DNA of 64,000 nt from Lysinibacillus sp. KCTC 33748 (GCF_002237755.1 NZ_MWSJ01000002.1:248001-312000); one strand, 5' to 3'; shown: positions 18,058-26,499, counted from the stretch's first letter. Notes: generated by a model from the sequence alone, not told the origin. Translations and numbers: made by a program.

Positions 18058-18222
18058 GAGGCTGAGACAAAATAAATTTCTGAAATAGCCGTGAATATTC
18101 GAAAATATAAGACAAGGTGGCAAAGCCTTGTCTGCCTCTTTCAAAAATAATAAAAAAAGTGAAATCGACGACGTGATTTCACTTTTTTTATTCCTTCTCG
18201 AGACTAATTATGTCCCAGCCTC
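18058..18222. repeat. MITE-like element with GAGGCTGRGACA terminal repeats
   Basis: Terminal inverted repeats GAGGCTGAGACA and TGTCCCAGCCTC (11 of 12 paired) bound 165 bp with no ORF. Inside are two hairpins: GACAAGG/CCTTGTC (18111-18132) and a perfect 15-bp stem at 18152-18189. GAGGCTGGGACA-type ends recur in other low-GC Gram-positive genomes to my knowledge. It directly follows tetR. Confidence 0.6.
18152..18189. terminator. Terminator-like hairpin inside the MITE-like element
   Basis: AAAAAAAGTGAAATC pairs perfectly with GATTTCACTTTTTTT around 8 nt, giving T-runs on either strand; it probably terminates tetR. Confidence 0.75.
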
Positions 18223-18309
18223 AATATAAAAAGCTGTAACGAAAAATTTGTTTCGGGCCCATTGAAACTAGAGGGATTAAATTTATGAAATTAACTCAAA
18301 TAAATAAAC

Positions 18310-18343
18310 AAACCTCCAAATCCATATATAGATTTGGAGGTTT
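18310..18343. terminator. Hairpin downstream of aminotransferase gene
   Basis: AAACCTCCAAATC pairs perfectly with GATTTGGAGGTTT around CATATATA. It lies about 120 bp past the leftward aminotransferase stop, with only short T-runs. Confidence 0.5.
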
Positions 18344-18464
18344 AAAGCTTTATCCCACGTTACAAGCAATAAGAATGAAAACAACAAGCTAGATGGGAGA
18401 TTAACTGCTCGTATAAGCCCAATTGGTGAAGACTAATCTCTGGGAATACAGAAGACCTCACTGA

Positions 18465-19646
18465 TTAAAGTCTCGCTTTTTCGTGGCATTGTTTTCGCTG
18501 GGCGGTTAAAAATACTTCTTGTGCTGCCCGTACACCTGCGCCTGGCTCAAAGTCATATTCAAAGTCTCGAAGTGCTGCTTCCATTAAAGAAACGGCCTGT
18601 AAAATATCACTTGGGAAACAATAGCCCATATGACCGAATCTGAAAATTTTACCCTGCAAATGACCAAGTCCTCCAGCGAAATCTAAATGATATTGCTGCT
18701 TTAAATGTGACAAGAAGTCACCGAGAGTTATTCCTTTTGGTGCCATAATCGCTGTAATGGTCGGAGAAGCCTGCTCATCAGTAGTGAGAAGTTCAATATT
18801 AAGGGCGTTCATTGCATGACGAACCATGTTTTTCATAAGTTCATGGCGGTCAATTGTTTGTTCAATGCCTCCTTCTTCCTTTATAAGCTTACATACCTCA
18901 TGAAGTCCATATATTAGTGTGACAGTAGGCGTATTCGGAGTCATTCCTTTTTCTGCCCAGCTACGATAGCTCAATAAGTTTAAATAATAGGATGGTGCTT
19001 TATTTTCTTCAATAACTTTCCAAGCTCTTTCGCTTACACTGACTAAAGAAAGTCCAGGAGGTAGCATCATGGCTTTTTGAGAGCCAGTAACAAGAATATC
19101 GATGCCCCAAGCATCCATTTCAGCAGGAGCTCCACCAAGGCAACTTACACCATCGACAATACATAATGCATCCGTTTCTTCACGAACAACTTGTGCTAAT
19201 TCAGCAATTGGGTTTATGATCCCAGTCGAAGTTTCATTGTAAGTGATAAAAACAGCTTTAATCTCTTGTAACGGCTGCAAAAATTCTCGTAGCTCTTTCG
19301 CTGTGCAAGCTTGTCCCCATTCTTTTTCAAGCTTATGTACATGAAAACCGTATTTCTCACAAATCGAAACGAAATAGTCTCCGAACGCTCCAACAGTGAT
19401 TACAACAACATTTTCACCAGCAGAAACAGTGTTAATCGCAGCAGCTTCTAAAGCGGCCGTACCACCTGATGGAAGGAGTAAAATATCCTGTTTTGTCCCG
19501 AAGACAGGTTTTACTAATTCAATTGTTTCACGGTAAAGCTCCACAAACTCATTGCTTCGATGACTAATAATATCACGATTCATCGCAAGCTGAACCTTTT
19601 TTGGGATAGGAGTAGGCCCAGGATGTCTTAAAATATTTTCGTACAC
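18465..19646 (-). CDS. Class V aminotransferase (alanine/ureidoglycine-glyoxylate type)
   Basis: A 393-residue fold-type I PLP enzyme of the AGXT / PucG group. It opens with LRHPGPTPIPKKV, the hallmark GPTP start. The cofactor-loop motif is SGGTAALEAA near residue 65, the PLP aspartate lies in IVDGVSCLGGAPAEMD, and the Schiff-base lysine in TGSQKAMMLPPG near residue 195. It probably uses glyoxylate or pyruvate as acceptor; the donor (alanine, serine or ureidoglycine) is undecided because no purine-catabolism genes are adjacent. I choose GTG 19646, 8 nt after AAAGGGG; ATG 19652 would be only 2 nt from that site. It stands alone. Confidence 0.87.
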   Translation of the reverse strand: MYENILRHPGPTPIPKKVQLAMNRDIISHRSNEFVELYRETIELVKPVFGTKQDILLLPSGGTAALEAAAINTVSAGENVVVITVGAFGDYFVSICEKYGFHVHKLEKEWGQACTAKELREFLQPLQEIKAVFITYNETSTGIINPIAELAQVVREETDALCIVDGVSCLGGAPAEMDAWGIDILVTGSQKAMMLPPGLSLVSVSERAWKVIEENKAPSYYLNLLSYRSWAEKGMTPNTPTVTLIYGLHEVCKLIKEEGGIEQTIDRHELMKNMVRHAMNALNIELLTTDEQASPTITAIMAPKGITLGDFLSHLKQQYHLDFAGGLGHLQGKIFRFGHMGYCFPSDILQAVSLMEAALRDFEYDFEPGAGVRAAQEVFLTAQRKQCHEKARL

Positions 19647-19860
19647 TATCATAACCCCTTTGCACTAAAATTTGTAGATTCTAAATATTCTAATTATAGT
19701 ATAACATACTTTTTGATAGCTAACTTCTTTTTCAAAAATACAGTGGTAATTGATAAGGAAAATAGTTGAAGAATGTAAAAACATAATTGGTAAAATTGGT
19801 ATAATGATTTTGGGAATTATTGCCTTTATGGAGTAAAAAAATTATAAGATAGGGGGATTT

Positions 19861-20553
19861 ATGTTGCTAATTATTTTCTTTGTATTGATAGTTTTAAGCT
19901 TTTACCTCATGGACAAAAATTATCGGAAAAGTGTCTATTATAAACTGACAAAAAATAATTTCTTTGCAGTTAAATTCAATAAAGGGAGAAATGGTGAGTA
20001 CTTAACATCGAAAATTATTGAGAAGCATGCTTTACAGAGTCATAGGCAATTATTAAATGTATATGTTCCAAAGAGAAATTCAGATGAATTAACGGAAGTT
20101 GACCTTCTATTTATTGATCGAACGGGACTATATGTGATTGAGTCAAAAAACTATAGTGGTTGGATTTTTGGTAATGAAGCACAACAGCAATGGACACAAA
20201 CGATGCCGAATAAGAAAAAATATAAATTTTTCAATCCGATCCGTCAAAATGCTACGCACATACGTGCAATTCAAGATTTCCTGGAGCTTCCGATAGAATC
20301 AATTCATTCAGTCATTGTGTTTAGTGAGCGCTGTACATTGAAAAAAGTGGCTGTAACTTCCCAAAATGTACATATTGTAAAACGAGAGAATTTAAGGCGT
20401 TTTATCCAAACACAAAAGCAAACTGCAAGACAGCTTTTCTCTCAAGACGATATTCAAGCAATTTACAATAAGCTTGTGCCTCAAATGCAAGTATCAGATG
20501 AAGTCAAAAAACAACATATTCAAATGATTCAGCAGAAGTATGGTGAAAAATAA
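19861..20553 (+). CDS. NERD-domain protein, membrane anchored
   Basis: A 230-residue protein with an N-terminal hydrophobic helix (residues 2-17) and then a NERD (nuclease-related) domain. GRNGEYLTSKIIE near residue 43, EVDLLFIDRTGLYVIESKNYS near residue 80 and GWIFGN form the expected E-x-D..E-x-K endonuclease-like core. The remainder is charged and helical. The start ATG 19861 has GATAGGGGG upstream. NERD proteins occur in signalling, defence and DNA processing; the role here is unknown. A broken MazG-like gene follows 24 bp later. Confidence 0.85.
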   Translation: MLLIIFFVLIVLSFYLMDKNYRKSVYYKLTKNNFFAVKFNKGRNGEYLTSKIIEKHALQSHRQLLNVYVPKRNSDELTEVDLLFIDRTGLYVIESKNYSGWIFGNEAQQQWTQTMPNKKKYKFFNPIRQNATHIRAIQDFLELPIESIHSVIVFSERCTLKKVAVTSQNVHIVKRENLRRFIQTQKQTARQLFSQDDIQAIYNKLVPQMQVSDEVKKQHIQMIQQKYGEK

Positions 20554-20577
20554 GATGTTAAAAGGGAGACTGGGGAC

Positions 20578-20908
20578 ATGCCAATATACAATAAATTAGT
20601 ACGTGATTTAATTCCACAAGTAATTGAGGCGAGAGGTATGTAACATAAGAATACTAGAGCAGAGTGAACATTTAGAAGAAATAAAAGTGAAAATGCAAGA
20701 AGAAGCATTAGAATTTCAAAAGGCAACCTCTCCAAAAGAAGCCATTGAGGAACTTGCAGATATTTTAGAACTAGTACATACAGCTATACAAATGTACGAT
20801 GTTTCCTACAAACAATTAAAAGAAATACGGACTCAGAAGAAGAGGAAACGAGGAGGGTTTTCAAAAGGTATATATTTAATTGAAGTAAAGGATGAGGAGG
20901 GAAGCTAA
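20578..20908 (+). pseudogene. MazG-like NTP pyrophosphohydrolase, frameshifted
   Basis: ATG 20578, with AAGGGAG upstream, encodes MPIYNKLVRDLIPQVIEARG and hits TAA at 20641. The +1 frame continues the family at once with CNIRILEQSEHLEEIKVKM, EEAIEELADILELVH-like motif EAIEELADILELVHTA and the ending KRGGFSKGIYLIEV. Both halves belong to one small MazG-like phosphoribosyl-ATP-pyrophosphohydrolase-type protein of about 105 residues. A loss of two bases near GGTATGTAAC (restoring Gly-Lys-Cys-Asn) would explain the shift. Sequencing error cannot be excluded, and neither half is likely to work alone. Confidence 0.75.
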
Positions 20909-20993
20909 AATTATAATGATATACATTTACATAGGATACTGAAGAACATTTACTATGATCGATTCTATAATTTTATTTATAGGGGTGATTGGA

Positions 20994-21265
20994 ATGAAAA
21001 AAAAATTTTATCCATTTTGATTGTACCTCTTTTGAGTGGATGTAACGGTTTTCCAAACGGTACTGTTAGTCAGCCTGGAGGCAAAGTTATTGTGAATGGA
21101 GAACAATATACAATGATTTCTCAAGTAATTTCGAATAACTACAATGGTAGGATAGAGGAATCAAAAATTCAAAAGTTAAAACGTGAGATAAGGTCTTCCC
21201 TAAAAATCAGGAGATTCTATAGTAAAAATAAGTTCAAAACCTCTTATACCCTTTTAAAGGTGTAA
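20994..21265 (+). pseudogene. Small lipoprotein gene out of frame at an A9 tract
   Basis: ATG 20994 with AGGGGTGATTGGA upstream is followed by nine A residues and then reaches TGA after eight codons. One extra A would give MKKKILSILIVPLLSGCNGF, a textbook lipoprotein signal with lipobox LLSGC, running on in the frame that ends at 21265. The mature part starts NGFPNGTVSQPGGKVIVNG, but the basic tail overlaps the terminator, hinting at a second lesion. It is either a decayed gene or one whose expression depends on slippage at the A tract. Confidence 0.6.
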
Positions 21266-21275
21266 AGAGGTTTTT
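21237..21275 (+). terminator. Terminator after the A9-tract lipoprotein gene
   Basis: AAAACCTCTT and AAGAGGTTTT pair around a loop with further partial pairing; T5 follows. The leftward membrane gene ends 17 bp further on. Confidence 0.75.
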
Positions 21276-21291
21276 GTACTTGCATATGTAT

Positions 21292-21777
21292 TTATGCAAC
21301 GAAAGGTTTATTCATTTTCATTAAGCCGTAAATATAATAGAATAGTCCGAATGTAATGAATGATAAAATGATATAAAGTATAGCTTTGCCAGTTTCACCA
21401 GTCCAACGATAGAAGAGACGATAAGTGAAATATAAAGTAAAGCCCAAAAGACCTAATGAAGCAATAATACCTATAAGCGGAATAAATGAAACAATTATTA
21501 ATCCAACGTAAATAAGAGCATTCTTTTTCGCTGCACCACGGACAGTTGCGTTATCTTCACCCTTTGCAGTTAATAGGAAAAGGCTATAAACGTTAATAAT
21601 TGGAATCCATGCAATATAAGCTAAATCGCTAAAACCATTTATTTTTGAAGCCTTATAATAAATGAGTGAACTAATAACATAGCTTACAATACTCAGCACA
21701 AGCCCAATTAACATAATAATGATAAATATACCTCCGAGAGCCGCATCGAAATCATCGTAATAATAAGAATCGTACAC
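21292..21777 (-). CDS. Unknown multi-pass membrane protein
   Basis: A 161-residue protein with an acidic tyrosine-rich N-terminus (MYDSYYYDDFD) and four or so hydrophobic segments near residues 15-40, 52-70, 88-115 and 130-152. GAAKKNALIYVGLIIV separates the second and third. The start is GTG 21777 with AGGAGG 6 nt upstream. I do not recognise a named family. It stands alone between a terminator and a gene-free stretch. Confidence 0.75.
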   Translation of the reverse strand: MYDSYYYDDFDAALGGIFIIIMLIGLVLSIVSYVISSLIYYKASKINGFSDLAYIAWIPIINVYSLFLLTAKGEDNATVRGAAKKNALIYVGLIIVSFIPLIGIIASLGLLGFTLYFTYRLFYRWTGETGKAILYIILSFITFGLFYYIYGLMKMNKPFVA

Positions 21778-21970
21778 AAGATAACCTCCTTTCTAAAAAA
21801 TACTTTTTTATGATAACAGTGCTAAAGTAATAAATCTACAGTTAAAAATATCCGGAACTTAATGTTAAAAACATATTTTTATTATTTTCTTGGAATTATA
21901 TTTGATAATAATGATGTGTTTTTGCTACCGGATTATAAGACAAGCCATGAATTAGTGATTGAACCAAAAA

Positions 21971-22014
21971 AGGAAGTAATGACAAAGGATGGCTTAGCCT
22001 TGTCGTTACTTCCT
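21971..22014. repeat. Long imperfect hairpin, no T tract
   Basis: AGGAAGTAATGACAAAGG pairs with CCTTGTCGTTACTTCCT apart from one mismatch and one bulge. No T-run follows, so it is not a simple terminator; it lies just before a relic of the modular repeat. Confidence 0.5.
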
Positions 22015-22029
22015 AGTTCGGTAGTAATG

Positions 22030-22105
22030 TTGCTGCCGCTACGTTGGAACTAGGCTTTAGCACAAAAGAATATCTGTTGTCCTAAAGCCTTCGGTGATGT
22101 TATTT
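22030..22105 (+). repeat. Weak relic of the modular hairpin repeat (copy G)
   Basis: Contains CCGCTACGTTGG, then TAGGCTTTAGCAC and CCTAAAGCCTTCGGTGATGT. These resemble GACGCTACGTTAGCAC and CCTAAAGCCTCCGGCGGATG of the full copies at 63720 and 24851. It is degenerate, with no intact stems beyond AGGCTTTAG/CTAAAGCCT. Confidence 0.45.
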
Positions 22106-22209
22106 TAAAAATGAATGTTGTTTTTATCCTTTATTTTACAGTAGAAGAGAGTACATGTTATATTGCATGTAGCACGTGTAAAATAATAGGCGGAAGGGGC
22201 GCATAGAAA

Positions 22210-22953
22210 TTGAAAAAAGAAATTGGAATATTGATGTTGTTGAGTATTTTTACACTATCTGGATGCAGTTTAGATAAGTCAACAGCAAGTACAGTAAAGG
22301 CTTCTGGTGAACAGGAAACAACGCAGTCGGAGCAACAGAAAGATGAAAAGTTGATTGAGACTTCAGATGATAAAAAAGTTAAACTTTACGCACTTAATGA
22401 AGAAAACAATGAAATAAAAAGCGTAGTTTTGGATATTGATGGTAAACGAAAAAACTTTGATTGGGAAATCCCTAATACAGGAACTAAACCCCAGCTTTTC
22501 TATACAGATCTTACAAATGATGATAAGGAAGAAGCCGTAGTTATAATCCAAACTGGACGAGGAACAGGATTAGATAACTATGATATTCATGTTATTAATG
22601 TTGAGGATTTATCAGAGTTTAAAGTACAAAGTTATGAAGACATTGTGGCTAATGAAATTAGATCAAAAGTTGTTAAAAATAATGATGGTACATTAACGAT
22701 TACAGCTACAGCGCAAGGAAAAGAATCTAAATTTGATTATGATTTTGATCCAGCGCCAAATCTAGATCAAGATGAACTTGCTTTCGGCGGTGTAGTTGTT
22801 TATACATTGGAAAATCAAAAAATAAAATTAAATATGCCTGGGTCTGTAGGAGTATCTCCAGTATATGTAGGTGATTTCAACATCACATATAAATTCGATA
22901 GTGCCAAGAATGAATTCATTGTTGATCAAATTGAAATGATTCCTACAAAATAA
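22210..22953 (+). CDS. Secreted lipoprotein, unknown function
   Basis: A 247-residue protein with a lipoprotein signal (hydrophobic residues 6-17 and lipobox LSGC, Cys20), then a low-complexity Ser/Thr/Glu/Gln linker to about residue 52. A globular beta-rich domain follows with KVKLYALNEENNEIKS, FYTDLTNDDKEEAVVII and LDNYDIHVINVEDLSEF, resembling VCBS/FG-GAP-like calcium-binding beta repeats of spore-former lipoproteins. It would be anchored outside the membrane. The start is TTG 22210 with GGAAGGGG upstream. It stands alone. Confidence 0.82.
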   Translation: MKKEIGILMLLSIFTLSGCSLDKSTASTVKASGEQETTQSEQQKDEKLIETSDDKKVKLYALNEENNEIKSVVLDIDGKRKNFDWEIPNTGTKPQLFYTDLTNDDKEEAVVIIQTGRGTGLDNYDIHVINVEDLSEFKVQSYEDIVANEIRSKVVKNNDGTLTITATAQGKESKFDYDFDPAPNLDQDELAFGGVVVYTLENQKIKLNMPGSVGVSPVYVGDFNITYKFDSAKNEFIVDQIEMIPTK

Positions 22954-23020
22954 TAAAAAGAAAAACTAACAATAATATAATGTGTGTCCTTTGTAAAAGA
23001 CAATACGCTTTAGGTAACTA

Positions 23021-23062
23021 AAAAAGATGATGACTGTATCGTGCAGGCGTTATCTTTTTTTT
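23021..23062 (+). terminator. Terminator of the lipoprotein gene
   Basis: AAAAAGAT..CTG pairs with CAG..ATCTTTTT, followed by a T-run. The remaining 255 bases up to the PC4-like gene show nothing clear. Confidence 0.65.
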
Positions 23063-23317
23063 ATGAGCATTGAAGGAATTTCAATGGGGCAAAGACTAAA
23101 TTGGGAAGGTTGTTGCCATTAGTACTTGAAGTATAGAAACCAAAGAAAGTACACAAATTGAAGTAATAATTTGATTACTTTAAGGAAGACCATAGAAAAG
23201 TCCAGATTTCGCGATCTAATTTCTATACAATTCCATTATTTCATGCTTTGTCACGTTTGATAATCCTATTATTTCAAGATATAGTTCTTATTACAGATGC
23301 ATTAAGGAGGAATACAT

Positions 23318-23539
23318 ATGGCAGAAATTAAGTACGAAATTATTGAAACGATTGCGGTGTTATCAGAGGGCAATAAAGGCTGGAAAAAAGAATTGAATTT
23401 AATTAGTTGGAATGATCGTGAACCGAAATACGATATTAGAGATTGGTCGGAGGATCATACAAAGATGGGAAAGGGTGTTACGTTATCAATGCCCGAACTG
23501 CAGCTTTTGAAAGAGTCGTTAGCTAAATTGTCAGAATAA
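23318..23539 (+). CDS. PC4/YdbC-family ssDNA-binding protein
   Basis: A 73-residue protein matching the bacterial PC4 (p15 coactivator-like, YdbC) fold. It opens IKYEIIETIAVLSEGNKGWKKE, followed by LISWNDREPKYDIRDWSEDH and the closing helix SMPELQLLKESLAKL. Members bind single-stranded DNA and are thought to aid transcription or repair. The start ATG 23318 has AAGGAGG 8 nt upstream. It is single. Confidence 0.88.
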   Translation: MAEIKYEIIETIAVLSEGNKGWKKELNLISWNDREPKYDIRDWSEDHTKMGKGVTLSMPELQLLKESLAKLSE

Positions 23540-23759
23540 CAAAGGAATCTTTTCGTGTTTATTAGGCACAACGTAAGTCGGGATTCGTGCTCCTGAAGCG
23601 GCAAATGAGAATATAGCCTTTCCTGACTATCTGCGAGGAAAACATAAATCTTCTGAGGATTTTTCGTAGAATATATTTCAAAAAATTGGTAGACTATCAA
23701 TAGCAACAATTCATAAAGCAGGTGGCGGCTGAACTCCCTTTTGAAAGGGGGTGAGGCGG

Positions 23760-23867
23760 ATGACAGTATTTGAAGCATTCAGTTTGATTGTACAAAGTAG
23801 CCTTTTGCTAATTGCAGTACTTACACTGATGCTTAGCATTATTGTCTCTCAAAATAAAAAGAAATAG
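23760..23867 (+). CDS. Putative holin-like toxin peptide (Hol-Tox type)
   Basis: A 35-residue peptide starting MTVFEAFSLIVQSSLLL, with one transmembrane segment (about residues 7-29) and a basic SQNKKK tail, the pattern of the holin-like toxin family of type I toxin-antitoxin systems. Overproduction of such peptides damages the membrane. AAAGGGGGTGAGG upstream of the ATG is a strong ribosome site, but it pairs with CTCCCTTT just before it, so translation is probably held off in the primary transcript. Confidence 0.75.
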   Translation: MTVFEAFSLIVQSSLLLIAVLTLMLSIIVSQNKKK

Positions 23868-23950
23868 CCACCCTGCCGGCTAAGTAAGGTGGCGATTGCT
23901 ATAACTTTCACTTGGTCAGCCGCTATGGTTGCGGCATGATTGTTGCTTTT

Positions 23951-23980
23951 GGCTGGATGTTAACGCATCCAGTCTTTTTT
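23951..23980 (+). terminator. Terminator of toxin transcript
   Basis: GGCTGGATG pairs with CATCCAGTC around TTAACG, followed by TTTTTT. Confidence 0.85.
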
Positions 23981-24032
23981 ATTCTATAGTCAGTGTATCA
24001 TATTTATTCTAAAAAGAACATTTTGTATAGTC

Positions 24033-24659
24033 TTAAATGAATTTGGCAATGTCATTTAACGCTAAACGAGATGAGCCGTAAGCTGGTGCTGCTGCTTTTC
24101 CGATGGCGATTAAGACGATTGGCACTAGATTATCTGTTAATTCGAAGTGTTTCGCAAAAGCCTCTTTATTGAAGCCACCCATTGGTACTGTATCATAGCC
24201 CATATCTTTTGCTAAAAGCATGATTTGCATAGAAATTAAGCCTGCATCAAATGTAGCAATATTTTTTAGAACCTCTTTAGGAAGGTTTGAATAAAGCTTT
24301 AATGAATTTTCAATCATCATATTCGATGTTGCTTCATCCATATAGCCAAAATCGAAATTTTTTGTATAGACTTCTTCTACATTATTGTACATTTCAGTAT
24401 CGCCTAATACCGCAATGATGGCAGAAGCAGTTTCAACTTGCTCCTGGTTATTAGCAATCAAACGTAGTTCTTTTTTTACTGCTTCATCTTGGATGACTAA
24501 AAAGCGCCAAGGTTGTAAATTGCTTGATGATGGAGCGGTTGTTGCCTCAACAAGCAAGTCCTCTAATTCAGATTGTGGAATTTTAAAATTTGCCTCATAT
24601 TTACGAACAGATTTACGATCGTGCATTACTTTATTTAAATAACTTTTAGTTGTAGTCAT
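24033..24659 (-). CDS. Nitroreductase-family oxidoreductase
   Basis: A 208-residue FMN enzyme of the nitroreductase superfamily, like B. subtilis MhqN/YodC, reducing quinones or nitro compounds with NAD(P)H. The FMN site RKSVRKYEANFKIP lies near residue 15, followed by EATTAPSSSNLQPWRFLV and later MGYDTVPMGGFNKEAFAKHF. It is cytosolic and usually dimeric. ATG 24659 is preceded by AAAGGAG at the right distance. Single gene; modular repeat copy B fills the gap upstream. Confidence 0.9.
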   Translation of the reverse strand: MTTTKSYLNKVMHDRKSVRKYEANFKIPQSELEDLLVEATTAPSSSNLQPWRFLVIQDEAVKKELRLIANNQEQVETASAIIAVLGDTEMYNNVEEVYTKNFDFGYMDEATSNMMIENSLKLYSNLPKEVLKNIATFDAGLISMQIMLLAKDMGYDTVPMGGFNKEAFAKHFELTDNLVPIVLIAIGKAAAPAYGSSRLALNDIAKFI

Positions 24660-24749
24660 GTTAAAAAATCTCCTTTAAATTTGATGAGATTTTTACTATA
24701 CGATATCCTTTTTAATATTCCAAGTAAATTGCTCGAATTAGAGAGTTTT

Positions 24750-25042
24750 GACTTCTTTTAGCGGGTATCCAAACATCTGCTGAAATAGTGGAACTCAGTC
24801 TAAAAACGCCACACCCTGTGGCAACGGCTGAGTGACCAACATCGTGTTGGCCTAAAGCCTCCGGCGGATGTCACGGAATCGGAAAGGAGTTCACTTAGGA
24901 TGTTAGCCTAAAATCATCGCATCCATGCGATAACGGCTAACTGACCTGCATCGGTAAAAATGCCACGTCCTGTGGCATTACCGAAATGACCGACATCGTG
25001 TAGGCCCTCGTGTAGGCCTAAGCACAAAGCCGATTCCGGACA
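24750..25042 (+). repeat. Modular hairpin repeat, copy B (longest nested form)
   Basis: Order: entry hairpin TTTAGC/GCTGAA; ACTCAGTC..GGCTGAGT enclosing GCCAC/GTGGC; CCAACA/TGTTGG; GCCTCCGGCGGATGTCACGG; then GGAATCGG (24886) pairing with CCGATTCC (25030). Inside that last stem CTTAGG pairs with CCTAAG, enclosing GTTAGCC/GGCTAAC around CGCAT/ATGCG, and TCGGTAA/TTACCGA around GCCAC/GTGGC. The final CAATT hairpin is missing; only ATTGATTA remains. It lies between the 3' end of one leftward gene and the 5' end of another. Confidence 0.88.
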
Positions 25043-25050
25043 TTGATTAA

Positions 25051-26295
25051 TTACTTAAATTTAAATGCTTCGAAGTGAATGCTTAGATCTTTATTGCAGG
25101 TTTTCAATTGCTTTGCAAAACGTTTAAGCATCTTTTGGGGGCCACACATAAAAATACTCGTATGCGCGGGCACTGAAATATTTTCAAAAGAAAGCCTGTC
25201 CATTTGGGCAGTATCAATAAAATTCACGCTAAATTGTTGATTTGTTTGTGCATACTCCTGTAAAAATTCCTTATAGATTGCGTTGTCTTCGCCATGATAA
25301 GTGTAAAATAACTCGATATTACGATCGACGGGCTGTGATTGCAAATAAGATAAAAATGGAGTAATGCCTATGCCACCTGCTATCCAAACTTGTTGTTGTG
25401 AGGCATTTTCAAAATTAAAATGACCATATGGACCATCAAGTGTGACTGGTGTGTTCAGTTGCACGGAATCATATACTTTTTTTGTGAAATCACCAAGTAC
25501 CTTCATAGAGATAAATACTTTTTTTTCATCGCCACCTGAAATAGAAAATGGATGAGGCGCCTTTTCTATGCCATCTTGCAAAATCTTGATAAAAATAAAT
25601 TGTCCATGTCGATACGGTAATGTTTTATCAAGTGTGAGTTCCAGCTCAATAACATTTGGCCCCAATTTTTTGATCCCCGTAATGTTGCCATTATATTTAA
25701 AAAACATATCCTGATACATCGTCAACATATATAATGCTGACATAAATCCAATAGTAGCCGTTATTACGGTGAAAATTCCTAAAGGTGTAGGCTGTAATAA
25801 ATCGTATCTGCTTGAAAAATAAGCATGATAAATTCCAAATGTATAAGGGATAAGCAATAACCGATGAAAGATCCGCCAATGTTCATATTTTAGAAATTTA
25901 GCTAAAAGTGCAATTAAAATAAGCGCAATGAAGCCATATTGGCCAAGTGACCCTAGTTCTTTCGCAAATTCACTGAATGAAGTTCTTTCTACTTTATCGA
26001 AGCGGGGGACTAGATCTTGTAATTGCCCATGGATAATCACCAATACTAGTGAAAATATTGCTAAATATTTATGATAAAAATAAACATTCTCTAGCCCATA
26101 GAACCAACGCTCAAAAATTTTTATTCTTGTTGCTAAAAAGAAGACAAGAAAGAAGCCTGTAATGGCCATGCCTCCAATGATATGACTAAGCCTGTTAATA
26201 GCATGGATAGGTTCTATAGGTGTAGCAAAATACCACAGGTAAGCACTACTACTCATTATTAGTATAATAAACAAAATTCCTTTGATAGATTTCAT
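25051..26295 (-). CDS. Ferric-reductase-like flavocytochrome
   Basis: A 414-residue membrane oxidoreductase. The N-terminal half has six hydrophobic helices of the ferric reductase / NOX heme-binding type, with paired histidines in FYHKYLAIFSLVLVIIHG and HRLLLIPYTFGIYHAYF. The C-terminal half is a ferredoxin-reductase-like FAD/NAD module: RHGQFIFI, APHPFSISGG, GPYGHF (FAD), GGIGITPFLS and FMCGPQKMLKRF (NAD). It would move electrons from cytosolic NAD(P)H through heme to an outside acceptor. ATG 26295 has GGAGG upstream; the frame extends to 26331 without a ribosome site. Confidence 0.88.
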   Translation of the reverse strand: MKSIKGILFIILIMSSSAYLWYFATPIEPIHAINRLSHIIGGMAITGFFLVFFLATRIKIFERWFYGLENVYFYHKYLAIFSLVLVIIHGQLQDLVPRFDKVERTSFSEFAKELGSLGQYGFIALILIALLAKFLKYEHWRIFHRLLLIPYTFGIYHAYFSSRYDLLQPTPLGIFTVITATIGFMSALYMLTMYQDMFFKYNGNITGIKKLGPNVIELELTLDKTLPYRHGQFIFIKILQDGIEKAPHPFSISGGDEKKVFISMKVLGDFTKKVYDSVQLNTPVTLDGPYGHFNFENASQQQVWIAGGIGITPFLSYLQSQPVDRNIELFYTYHGEDNAIYKEFLQEYAQTNQQFSVNFIDTAQMDRLSFENISVPAHTSIFMCGPQKMLKRFAKQLKTCNKDLSIHFEAFKFK

Positions 26296-26499
26296 ATATA
26301 ACCTCCAATACTCATTTTTATCTCTAATCATCTTATATATACAATAAGAACGTGAAATGTTTCTGATTTTTATGAGAGTTTTTTACGAGTAAATATAAAA
26401 AAGGGGGATTGTTTGTTCGGAATATACGTTCCCTTTTGGGCTGGGGTGTGATAAATTAAGAAAGGTAAAAATATAGAGACATAAGGAGTGGAAGTAAAT

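Larger units (their letters stand above)
23730..23984 (+). other. Type I toxin-antitoxin locus (holin-like toxin)
   Basis: Transcript elements in order: a hairpin CTCCCTTT/AAAGGGGG (23734-23752) that buries the toxin ribosome site, the 35-residue toxin frame, GCCACC/GGTGGC stem (23867-23893), GCCGC/GCGGC stem near 23923, and the terminator at 23951. This layout is that of Firmicutes type I systems whose antisense RNA is read from the opposite strand over the toxin 3' end. I cannot place the antisense promoter with confidence. Confidence 0.7.

Noticed and set aside
21862-22053. 63-codon frame
   Set aside because: Covers a long hairpin and a repeat relic; no ribosome site.
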